Program-made: the position numbers and the translations under genes
Source: Undaria pinnatifida
Lineage: Eukaryota; Sar; Phaeophyceae; Laminariales; Alariaceae
Assembly (NCBI GenBank): GCA_012845835.1
Contig: JABAKD010000004.1
Span: forward strand, 11,657,022 to 11,721,021
Reading direction: 5' to 3'
DNA length: 64,000 nucleotides
Notes under the pieces: generated by a model
Told to the model about the DNA's origin: nothing
What the model saw: the letters and a program-made list of their open reading frames with translations, nothing else
The model's database searches: none
Shown here: in pieces, positions 26,901 to 36,431 of the stretch
How the letters are laid out: each line of letters starts with the position of its first letter
Numbering within the stretch: the first letter of the stretch is position 1

Positions 26901-29796
26901 GGCATACATGATCTGTATGGTGGAAATGATCTGTATGATCTGCTCAGTGATCTAATACGTGGGATATGTGTAAATAATTTGTATGATATGTACAGTGGAA
27001 ATGATCAGTATGATCTGTATAGTGGAAACGATTTGTGTGATATGTACAATTATCTGATCTGTTTGACGCGTCAATAATTCCTGTGCTCACATCAACATAC
27101 GTACAGAGGACGAAAACCCGTGAAGATGATACGTATCATCTGCCCCGTGAAAACGATCTGTACGATTCGTACATACATGTGATCTGTTCTACGCGCCAAT
27201 ACCGGTAAGTCCGGTCCTCGGTATAACCAACGTTCGGATATACGATAAGTATTCATCAAAACGAAAACAGCATAGCATGTGCGACCTATCTCGGGAAAAC
27301 GATGTGTATCATCTGTCCCATGAAAACGATCTGTATGACATACACTGATCTCATCTCCCCCTTGCGTCAGATACTTCCTCTCCTCGGTATCCCTCACCTC
27401 GTTATCGCCCACGTATTCTCCTTCGAGGGCCTTGGCTCTACGGTGGCACGGCACTGTCCGGATCGCATACAGACAGCCAGCGCGCAAAATACAAGAACAC
27501 GACGACAACAAAAACATGCACCAGGTACAACTCACTCAATGACACGAATTGCAAAAGACAGCACCTCAATCATATCATACAAACAGTGGTCGAGGAACAA
27601 GCAAAGACAGTTGACATGCAAGAGGAGGAGGACGAGGAGGAAAAAGGGTTAACCCCGCGCGCAAACCAACGCTACGGCTGGGGGGTCATGTTGTTGGGGG
27701 CCTCTTTCTCCAGCGGGTCGGTTATGTTGTACGGGGCCTATTCTGTCATTGGGTCGGGTTAACTCGCGCGAGTGACCCCCTCCTCTCCCTGTACACTATG
27801 AAGGTTTCGCGACTTGTTTTCTTGCGATATGACACCACGACCGAATGGTTAGCTACGCCGCGCCAAACGCTTTGCCCGAAGCGTTTTTTTTCGGCGAGGT
27901 ACAGAGTCACTGGGGCGATTGGCCGACACCCGGCAGTGAAACATAGGGTGCACCCCCTTTTGCGCATCACACAGATCAGCAGATCAGATCCCCCCTGACC
28001 ATGATGGACGTATTTCACGGCAGACAGATCCCTGACAGATCCCTGTGGTCTGGAAGTTCTGCACGATAAACAGACCGCGTTGCCGGGTGAAAAGCCGGGT
28101 GGCTTCAATAATCTAGCACATGTTTCCTACCAGGTGGTACTTATTACACATACCCTGTACAACATAAACATAATAAAATGTGTAGTGATCTATATGATCT
28201 ATATGATCTACATGATATGTATGATCTATATGATCTACATGATATGTATGGTCTATATGATCTACATGATATGTATGATCTATATGATCTACATGATATG
28301 TATGATCTAGATCGTGATCTGTCCATGTGTGTAACTGTGGCAAAATGCTCTTCGATCCGTGAGACCGTAGCGTACTTCCCGCTCACCGTTTCTTGTGACA
28401 AGGAACTGCTTGCTCTTGTCGGGCAGGCAGTCCTTTGCCTTCGAAGGGTCGCCCGATTCCCTGAAAAAAACACAAGAAAAAATCCGAACAAACACCATGC
28501 AAGCCCCGCAAAAAAAAGCGAACGGGACAGTGAGGTTCACGTCCTACAAGCGCGTGACATACGGCCGTGCAAGCATAATCCAAACCCCACGAGAAGAACA
28601 ACAGTGATAATGAGGTTCATATCCCAGAAATGCATCAAATGAATCCGGGCAAGCACCATGCAAACCCCGAAAAAAAAAAGCGAACGGACAAGCAGTGAGA
28701 CTCACGTCCTACAAGCGCGTGACATACGGGCGTGCAAGCGTAATCCAAACCCAGCGAGAAAAACAACCTTGACAACGGGTCTAATGTCCCAGAAATAATC
28801 CAATAGATCCGGGCAAGCACGATGCAAACCCCGAAAAAAAAAAAAAAAAAAAAAAGCGAACGGGACGGTGAGACTCACGTCCCGGAAACATACTCTGTAC
28901 CACATAACGCGTAAAACCCCGCAGTAAACGCCGCCAAAAACGCGAACGAGGAAATGACGCTCACGTCACAGCAACGAATAATAGATTGAATATGAAACGG
29001 CCGTTGGATTGTGAATCAGAGTTACTAACTGTTGGATATCGTATCGAGAAAATCGGTAGGCAGCAGTATACACCCTGCTACGGCTCACCATGCCCACGTG
29101 GGGCTGTACAATGTGTAGTGTACCGCACATTATATGGGTAACCATTATCACGTGAGGCAACATAGTAAGTTGGCAATACCAGGTACCGCATTGGTACGGC
29201 TCACCATGTCCACGTCGGCCTGAATGATAATGTGAAGCGTAATGTACAGGAACAGGTACCGCATTGTAACGGCTCATCAATGTCCTCGCGAGGCAGAATA
29301 ATGCGTAGTACTCAGTACCAGATGTAGCAGTGTAACGACTCACCAATCCACATGGGACTGATTAATGCGCAGTGTACAGCACCAGGAGACGCAAGTTAAC
29401 GGCCCACCGTGTCTATGTGGAGCTATTGATTTATTTCGCACTGTACAGTGCCAGGTACCGCACTGTAACGGCTCACCGTATTAATGTGGAGCTACTTAGT
29501 TCGCACGGTACAGTGCCAGGTACCGCACTGTAACGGCTCACCATGCCCACGTACGCTGAATAACGTCGAGTGTAATGTATAGTACCAGGTACCGCATTGT
29601 AACGGCTTACCATCTCCACGTGGGGTCGTACAATGTGTAGTGTGACTGCTCACCATGTCCACGTGGGGCACTTGAAGACGAGCTGTTCACCGGCCTCAAC
29701 GAATTCCTCCGGCGTCAGCACTCCCCTCGTCAAAAACGCCGATGTCCTTCGAGCCGGCGTAACCGTTTCTCGAATCCTCTTCGCGAGGGACAGCAT
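17769..29796 (-). CDS. ATG3: Autophagy E2-like conjugating enzyme ATG3, 8 exons
   Basis: Exons in transcript order: 29796-29654, 28460-28387, 27453-27398, 26571-26376, 24681-24524, 23865-23725, 19325-19200, 17984-17769. Phases match at every GT-AG junction, giving 369 aa (human ATG3 has 314). ATG3 carries ATG8 as a thioester and transfers it to phosphatidylethanolamine during autophagosome growth. Landmarks: [21 protein letters not shown] near residues 26-46, QFLVTRN then VPC, an acidic flexible region (about 90-209) with [17 protein letters not shown] and WLFGYDE (to 256), the catalytic HPC with C297, and a C-terminal [17 protein letters not shown]. The initiator gives the same distance to TPEEF as in yeast. 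The C-terminal tail is about 20 residues longer than in human. The exon 7 acceptor (GAAAAAG) has a poor pyrimidine tract. The exon 5 acceptor was chosen because it alone keeps the frame. Intron 6 is 4.4 kb. Several introns hold decayed copies of neighbouring exons. Confidence 0.94.
18115..18203 (-). pseudogene. Decayed copy of ATG3 exon 8 (5' part), copy b
   Basis: A long C run, GCACGCAG acceptor, then CACGCG and an in-frame TAA, followed by GGGAGAGAGGCGCGGGTGGA, which is nearly the exon 8 sequence for [10 protein letters not shown]. It lies 219 bp from the true acceptor. The early stop makes it non-functional or a poison exon. Confidence 0.85.
18335..18422 (-). pseudogene. Decayed copy of ATG3 exon 8 (5' part), copy c
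   Basis: Encodes a peptide like [19 protein letters not shown] against [19 protein letters not shown]. Spacing to copy b is again about 219 bp. Confidence 0.8.
18505..18598 (-). pseudogene. Decayed copy of ATG3 exon 8 (5' part), copy d
   Basis: The acceptor TTTTCGCGCAG is kept, then [19 protein letters not shown] against [19 protein letters not shown]. This is the best preserved copy. Its frame stays open for about 30 codons before it diverges. Confidence 0.85.
18979..19060 (-). pseudogene. Decayed copy of ATG3 exon 7 (3' edge) lacking the catalytic cysteine
   Basis: GAGCCCATCTTCACTCCCAT, then CTCGCCTTGGTTCACCATG and TTAAG, joined to a good donor GTAAGAC. It corresponds to the exon 7 stretch EPHPHL to HPCK. 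The position of the catalytic TGC is changed (CACCATGTTAAG), so use of this copy would lose the active-site cysteine. Confidence 0.75.
19450..19838. repeat. 46-bp minisatellite in ATG3 intron 6
   Basis: About eight units with core GAGAAACTTCCCTGGCGGTC and GGGGTAACTTTC. The array sits 0.13-0.5 kb upstream of exon 7. Confidence 0.9.
20850..21390. repeat. Three spaced copies of an intronic repeat
   Basis: Three copies share AGTGTTTATTACTCTGGC, GATTTCGAT and GTGGGGCGTTTGAACGA, separated by G runs and one A run at about 20931. Weaker related sequence occurs from 20400. Confidence 0.75.
22727..22960 (+). repeat. 107-bp tandem duplication in ATG3 intron 6
   Basis: Two nearly identical units: CCGCCTTGTTGGGGGAACCC, GCACTATTCACTCCAGG, CAGTGGCGCCAAGCGATC. 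They belong to the CTATAGTGCCGG family described in the findings. Confidence 0.88.
23335..23565 (+). repeat. 22-bp minisatellite
   Basis: Repeated variants of ATATCGGCACTATAGCGGA, followed by a short (TAC)n run. It lies in ATG3 intron 6, 160 bp downstream of exon 6. Confidence 0.9.
24081..24157 (-). pseudogene. Decayed copy of ATG3 exon 6 (5' part)
   Basis: After acceptor TTGCTTGCAG comes GCTACGTTTCAAGCGGGAGG, then TTGACGGCACAGGAA and CACCCGAACGTAT, parallel to exon 6 [14 protein letters not shown] and PTRTY. A length change destroys the frame. It lies about 290 bp upstream of the true exon. Confidence 0.85.
26640..27355. repeat. GATC-periodic block in ATG3 intron 3
   Basis: Degenerate units such as GATCTGTATGATCTG and ACAGTGGAAATGATCAGTAT run up to 45 bp before exon 3. 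Confidence 0.75.
28180..28325. repeat. 27-30-bp GATC minisatellite in ATG3 intron 2
   Basis: Four to five units of GATCTATATGATCTACATGA plus TATGTAT. It lies 62 bp past the exon 2 donor in the transcript direction. Confidence 0.9.
28482..28875. repeat. Tandem repeat of about 165 bp in ATG3 intron 1
   Basis: Three units share GCACCATGCAAACCCCGAAA, GCGAACGGGAC, CTCACGTCCTACAAGCGCG and TAATCCAAACCC. The A-rich part lengthens from unit to unit. The first unit abuts the polypyrimidine tract of exon 2. Confidence 0.85.
29078..29665. repeat. Tandem array of the ATG3 exon 1 / 5' splice-site junction
   Basis: About nine units, mostly 65-70 bp apart, each contain a variant of GGCTCACCATGTCCACGTGG. 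On the minus strand this is the last 13 bases of exon 1 plus donor GTGAGC. The unit also holds GTACCGCATTGTAACGG. The true exon end (29654) is the last unit, so intron 1 begins with a run of decoy donors. Confidence 0.88.
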
Positions 29797-29940
29797 AGTA
29801 CCGCGTTCCTGCGACTGCTACAACAAGAAATAAACAGAATTAAGTAAGATATATACAATAAATAATGGCATGTCTAGATTAAGCACATACCTACCTGGGA
29901 TACGCATTAAGGGGGGTAAGTCAAGTATTAGTTGACGGAT

Positions 29941-30069
29941 CAGGGTGAACAAATACGTGAAAAGTATCGGTCCATTAATTTTTTTCATGAGCAAGCCTCT
30001 CGTCAAAAACGCCGAAGTCTTTCGAGCCAGCGTAACCGTTTTTCTCGTTGTCTTCGCCAGGGATAGCAT
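29941..30069 (-). pseudogene. Partial copy of ATG3 exon 1 (copy 2)
   Basis: Begins ATGCTATCCCTGGCGAAG and encodes MLSLAKTTRKTVTLARKTSA and FLTRGLLM. It then leaves the ATG3 sequence exactly before TPEEF. The sequence after the break (AAAATTAATGGACCGATAC) is shared with the copy at 31610, so both derive from one fragment. Confidence 0.85.
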
Positions 30070-30330
30070 CGTAACGCCTTCCTGGCAAAAAACACACAAT
30101 TACCGATACAATAAGATGAGCCGATCCCGCGAAATGAAACAATTATGCCAGTTCTTATACAGTTGGATTTGTCAGTCGAAAACGTCCGTTTTTGACTGAC
30201 AAACCCGACCGTGGAAGAACAAGCAAAATTGCCTCATTTGCGCCGGACCGGCTCGTCTTGTTGTAACTGTAATTGTGTGATGTTTGTCAAGGAGGCGTTA
30301 CGATGCTACCCCTGGCGAAGAGAACACGAA
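30050..30330. repeat. Foldback repeat, about 280 bp, with ATG3 starts at both ends
   Basis: Arms of about 135 bp around the palindrome GTCAGTCGAAAACG / CGTTTTTGACTGAC near 30189. The arms share CACACAATTAC, AAGA(T/C)GAGCCG and CGTAACGCC. Each arm runs outward into a copy of the ATG3 initiation region. Confidence 0.8.
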
Positions 30331-30360
30331 ATTCTCGTTCTCTTTGCTAGGGACAGCATC
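30302..30360. pseudogene. Head-to-head pair of ATG3 start-codon fragments
   Basis: Plus-strand GATGCTACCCCTGGCGAAGA and minus-strand GATGCTGTCCCTAGCAAAGA face each other with almost no spacer. Two copies of the first about nine codons of ATG3 therefore make a palindrome. Confidence 0.85.
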
Positions 30361-31099
30361 GTAAGGGCCCGTCCGTCCAATGATAGAAAAAAACGGAAAG
30401 AGAACGAAAGATCCTTTCGCTTTCTTACAAAAAACATTTTCATTCCAAGCGACACCCAAAAACATCTGAAAAAAAACAAACTGAAAGTTATTGATCTTCC
30501 ACGCTGAAACTCGTGGTGCAACTTGACAGAATAATTCAACCGCCACAGCACACCGATTCGCGGCGAATGCACCCAACGACACAGCTGAACACACCCAACT
30601 CGCACACCCGAGGCACCCCAGAGAGTAGGCGGTGCTCATGGCCCAACCCGCTCCCCCGGGAGTGCTATACTGTAGAAGTTGTGTTTTGGTCACGGTTGGT
30701 TGTCGGCAGCCGTTGGATTATCGAGTGACATCCTCATCGAAAAATATATCGCCACAGCCACGTCCCGACTCTCTGGTTTCTTGCATAGCCACCGCTTGGA
30801 CATACCTTACCCATATATGCTGGGTTCGACGGCGGACAAGCACCGTGGCAGCCTCACGCCCTACCCCAGCCACCGTGGGCATGCGAACCGGTCACCCTGT
30901 GTTCCTCTTCGCGCTGTTTAGCCCATGTTTCGTAAATTTTGACCCCATTTCGTTTGTGTTGAATGGTTTTGGGATTAAAAAAAACGAGAAAGCAAGACGA
31001 ATTTATCGGGATCTTTACTGCTAGTTTCTCTATCTGACCAGTGAAACTCGGCTTTTCATTAATTCTTCTTTTCGTTTTCATTTTCGTTTTTTTTCTTTG

Positions 31100-31609
<510 letters not shown>

Positions 31610-31620
<11 letters not shown>

Positions 31621-31745
31621 GGCGAAGAGAGTAAGAGAAACGGTCACGCCGGCTCGAACGATTTCGTCGGTTTTGACGAGGGGCGTGCTCATGAAAATAT
31701 TTAATAGACCAATACTTATCCCATATTTAATCCATCCTGACTCGA
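31610..31745 (+). pseudogene. Partial copy of ATG3 exon 1 (copy 5, plus strand)
   Basis: Encodes [20 protein letters not shown] and VLTRGVLM, then diverges at the same point as the copy at 29941-30069. It directly follows the 31.3-31.6-kb GTT array. Confidence 0.85.
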
Positions 31746-32579
31746 AAGAGTCAATCGAGAACGTGTTTTCGAACCCATCGCATCGCTCATCCCACCACAA
31801 CGCACACACGCCCACACACCCATAACAGGTACTTACTACACGGTAATACCATACAACAGCGCTGACGCTGGCTTGGTTGCGATCACTGCTGCTGGTTCTC
31901 GCCACAAGTCAGCGTGGCGCATTCCTAGCTCCGCCAGCCAGCACCGTGTATCATACGATGGCAGCAGCGCGCGGTATCGATGTCATTTTCCAACAACGGC
32001 AACGCTTGCCATAGCTTTGGCGGCTCTCGGCTGAGTGCAACGCCGCGAACGCAGCTTCGGTGGCTTTCGGCCAAGTCCAAGGACACCAACTCGATCGGAC
32101 GAGGCTTCGTCGCGCGCGAAGCACGCGTTGCTCGCGGAAAACGCACGGAGCACGGAGCTTATAAACAAAGCGGCGGCAAGTGTGTCGTGTTGGACGTGAG
32201 CAGCCCCACCAGCTCCTGCCACGTCGAACCAGACGAGAAGAAGCTTATAAACGACTTTCGACTGTCATGTAACAATACTCCCTCGCACCAACCGCCTCCA
32301 GAAAGAGCACAAAAACTATGAAATCGACTCAATTGACGATAACGAGAAGGCCCAGAAGACTTCAGTCGAAAAGGGCCGTTTTCGACTGACGGAATCCGAC
32401 TGGATAGGAAGTGGCCTTAGACCAATAGACTAGGGCTGCGAGGTCGCCGGACTTTGCGGCGATTGAAAACTGTTACAGCAAAGAGGTAGGGGGGGCTTCG
32501 TAAAAAAAAATGAGGAAAAAAAATGCCTTCGGGAAAAAAGTCCCCGGGGAGTGATGTTCCGAAATACGTAGTCTGGCCA

Positions 32580-32683
32580 CCCCCACAACAGACGATAATA
32601 TCGCACAAATCTCCGCCACCGAGAACCTCCGGCGCAATAGCCCGTCGTGTCTGGCCTCAACAGCATCTACGAGCAAGAAGGTA
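32580..32683 (+). other. Candidate orphan exon
   Basis: Open from acceptor CCCCACAACAG to donor AAGGTAAGAAG, encoding a peptide with TENLRRNSPSCLASTAST. A possible acidic terminal exon follows from about 32733 (GGHDDDKDDDSRDEDPSETK). No family recognised. Supported only by splice-like edges. Confidence 0.25.
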
Positions 32684-33830
32684 AGAAGCAAAGGACGGAT
32701 GACACTTGGGGATGCTTGCACCCTTCCTCAGGGGGTGGTCACGATGATGACAAGGATGATGACTCCAGAGATGAAGACCCCTCTGAGACCAAACGACAGG
32801 GTCAGGCGGGTGGGGCATAATTAAATACCGCAGATTCACGTATGTTCACCTGGGGTGACACGGCTTTTTGTGTTTTGTCCCCCAGTGGACAGCGAATAAA
32901 TTCGAGTCCCCGGGGATAGCCATCCGGGGATAGCCAAGAGGTAGGGGGCACTCCGTCGAAACAAAAGAAAACACCTTGCTCCCCGGGGACAACACAACGT
33001 TTTTACCACTTTTAGGCCAATTTGGGGGGAGGGTACATGGGACATGGGGCGGGGACAACGCAGAGGATATGGCGGTAGCTGAAGGACGAGCTAAGCCAAC
33101 CGCTTGCAACTGACTCTGGTAGTTACTACAATTCGGGCCACCACAAGCGAGTCAGTTACTCTGCAGTTACGAAGGCGCACGATCCCGCAAATTACCGCAC
33201 GCAATTGACGGCAATACCTAGCCAACTAATCACTAGTCGGCGATGTATACAGTATGCGACACCAGTAAAAATTCTCTTGTTTAAGGCCAGGCTGGAAGCC
33301 ATACGTAAGGCAGGCTGTGTCCTACACTATTGCCGGTACAAAAGAGGCCATGTTTTTATCTCCGTAAAAAACTCTATTAATAGCCTGAAATTCTTAGCTA
33401 CCAAAATCTTAAGCGCTGCTGAGTATTGTACAGCTGTAAAGTAGTCCTCCAAATTACAGCGCTATGTTCCCTGAACACGTAGGGCAAGAAGAAAAACATA
33501 CCTGGTACCAGGTACAGTACACATATCGTAGTAGCGTCAGGCATATCTTTCACTCTTGACCTAGGGACACCTAACGTCCGCATCAGTACCAATGGATACT
33601 GATACCATAACAGAGTACATGGCGTACCTACCATGTTACCACTGCATTCGTTTTCGGCAAAACCCACTTGAAATTAGAGTTGAACAGCTCTAGCAGCAGA
33701 AAAAACCGGGATCCTGGCCCAGTTCAGTTTTTTGCACTTGGGAAAGGTGCTTGTTCAACACTGACATCAGTATAAACAGCATCGGAGCTTTTTGTACGTA
33801 CATGTAAAATGTGCACTTTTTGGTTTTCAG

Positions 33831-34041
33831 GCATACCGTTCTCCGGCGGCCGAGGTTTTTTTTTCGCGCTTTCGGCCGCGGGGCAAGCAAGGGGTCCGTC
33901 GGTACATTACGACGCACGTCTGGATCCCGGCAGAGCTCCGTGGCGCGTGTTCTGAGCATTCGAAGTCGCTGAGCTGGCTATTTGGTCAAGGGGTTGCGTT
34001 CCGCCTCGCCGAGCCGAGTATGGCAACGGAAAACCCCACAG
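33831..34041 (+). other. Candidate orphan exon
   Basis: Strong acceptor TTTTTGGTTTTCAG, 70 open codons including RRYITTHVWIPAEL and LFGQGVAFRLAEPS, then donor CACAGGTGTTT. Codon composition looks coding, but no partner exon was found. Confidence 0.3.
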
Positions 34042-36397
34042 GTGTTTGATATTTTAGAAAAACCCGCTCCGCTTTCCCGGCCGCTATATAACACCATCAG
34101 TCCATTTTTTAAATATATTCTCACCGTCTCTACCGTCTCCTACGACGCAGCAGCAACAGCAGCAGCGGCACTCTTCGGTGGCAGCCACGGACGGTGCTTC
34201 TGTGTGTCAATTTGTATGCGCATAATTCAACGCGTCCGCTGCGCAACGATGTACACCATATCTTAACACGAACCAAACACACAAAATACAGATACACGAG
34301 TATTCAGTCAGCTTGCTTTGGGCCTATTCTTCTTATTTCCTTGCGTCGCTCTTGTTGAAATAATATCACACGACTCCGAAGGAAAAAATTGTAATATACC
34401 AAAAGTGGAACGCCTGTGTTTCCCCTTTTAGACTTGCGACGCCTCCGAGATATTAAGCAAACCCTATTTTGAAGGCGAGCTTGCAGATATATATATATAT
34501 GAAGATGTACGGCACACGAGAAGACATCGATTGGCGAGGACTAGTTTTCGTGTCGGCCTTAACGCTCCTCGTCCTTCGTTTTCCGTTGCATACCTGGCTG
34601 TGAACGCGTACGGGGGGGCTAAGAGACAAGCGAGAAGTAGGCACGACATTTGATTTTAGGTGGCATTCTCGAGCTGTTCTTCGAATCTTGATAGGAAGAG
34701 GTTGATCAAACAAAAAAGGGGAAAGCGTTTCAAAATTGGCATTAAGTTTTAAAGAAACGAATACCGCTTTTGAGAGACAAGGTGTACCCAGCTATATCAG
34801 TAGCTGCATCCCGAGCTCGGGCACTGTGCGAGGACGAGCACAAAAACAAACATGTTCGAGTACGAGAACGCACGCTCTGTCTGGCAGCTCGATCAGCTGA
34901 GCAGCACTGCAGTGCCGGTACGTAACACACCAGTATGCCGTAGTTTCTTGGGCTTTGTTTAACAGATGGTTTTTCGATTTTTGGTTTTTGACAAAGCCTG
35001 GCTCGTGGGCCTTAAACGTGGAAAATACACCCCATACTCGATACTAGGCGTTTTCTTTAGTTTGGGTGCAGGTTTCGACAAAGAGTGAGCATGAATGAAG
35101 CAACAAGCATTTTGTCCGAGTGCGAATCGCCTTCAGAGACGGGCTACACGCGGCCATTATAGCTGCAGCTCGAGCACGAGCACGTATCAGTTGTATACGA
35201 AGTATACGTTCGAATACAGTCGTTCACGAGTATTGTGCCTAGCTAATTGTGCCAAGCGCCTACGATTATAGCGGCTTGCGGGTACGTACGAGTATAACGT
35301 ACTATTGAACATGTTGCTGCATAAAAATAGGAGTGTGCAGCGAGCCATTCGATGGCTATCTCTTCGCGGACAGCAACTCGGGCGCGTACTGAGGCAGCGT
35401 GCAAGTCGCCGTGCTGCACATAACCGACACGACGCTCAGTGACCTTAGCGGATGCCGATGATAGTTAGCGACCAAAACCACTGGCCTTGCCATGTCCGGC
35501 GCCAGCCTCCGCGTGCCTGTTGTTAGACTGCGCTCAATCTACAAGAAGCAGAATTAAGTGAGTATAAGCCGGTCCTTGAGTTCAATCCCCATTGCATTGA
35601 GATTTGGAATATATTTGCAAAGAAAAAAAAAATGAAACAAAGGATCAACGCCTAGCAGCGTGGGTAAGCACAATTCGACGCGAGTCAACGAGGGAAGAAA
35701 ACGTTGAATTATCCTCGTGATAAAAATGTAGGCACGTACCGTAGTGGGGAGGGGGGAGGAGGGCCCGCAATGTGACCCCAGACCTGAGTTACTACTGGGA
35801 GGGAGGGTGAGAGTAGTGCGAGAATAATAAACGTGCTGGAAAAACAACAACAGCAGCAGCAAACAGCGGCCTTATATCGTAGCAATGGGCGACTTCAATG
35901 AAATGGCAGCCCCGACGTTTCGCCTCAAACGCCGTCAGCGCGACGCTCCGAGGTCAGACTACCTATAGTCGGTCTGCAACGCTCAGATCTAGAGACAGAG
36001 AGAAGCTGGCTCCGTGCGCGCATCTCCGTGACTACATAGAAATCACGCAGCAGACAGCAGTCAGTCGGCGTGCTACCTCCAGATACCGGGTACAGCAGTA
36101 CTTGACTCAGTCGGAATGTCAAATTAAACGCACTCGATACGTCTCTGCTTGGTCAGGCTATGATAAAGTTCTAGAGGGTCAGAGCTCAGCGCCGGGATTT
36201 CGCGTATACCCGTAATATACCAGGTGTAGATTTATCGATATGATATCATAAATGCATACTACCAGGCAGGGTTATATATACTCGCGGCGTGCGGCGGTGC
36301 GCTGGCGCACCTTTCTTGCGAAAAATTCCGCTTCGCGCATCATGTGCCGGAGCTAACGTGCGGCTTGCCGCACCTCCGTTCTTCAGTGCCGCACCTA

Positions 36398-36431
36398 TTT
36401 TCGCCGCAGGCGGGAAAACCTGCGGCGAAAA
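36398..36431. repeat. Perfect 13-bp inverted repeat
   Basis: TTTTCGCCGCAGG, eight bases CGGGAAAA, then CCTGCGGCGAAAA. The arms extend imperfectly to about 20 bp. It opens a GC-rich palindrome-bearing block (36340-36745) with repeated TTCGCCG(C/T)AGGCG and GGCCT(C/CCGG)GGCCC motifs. Confidence 0.85.
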
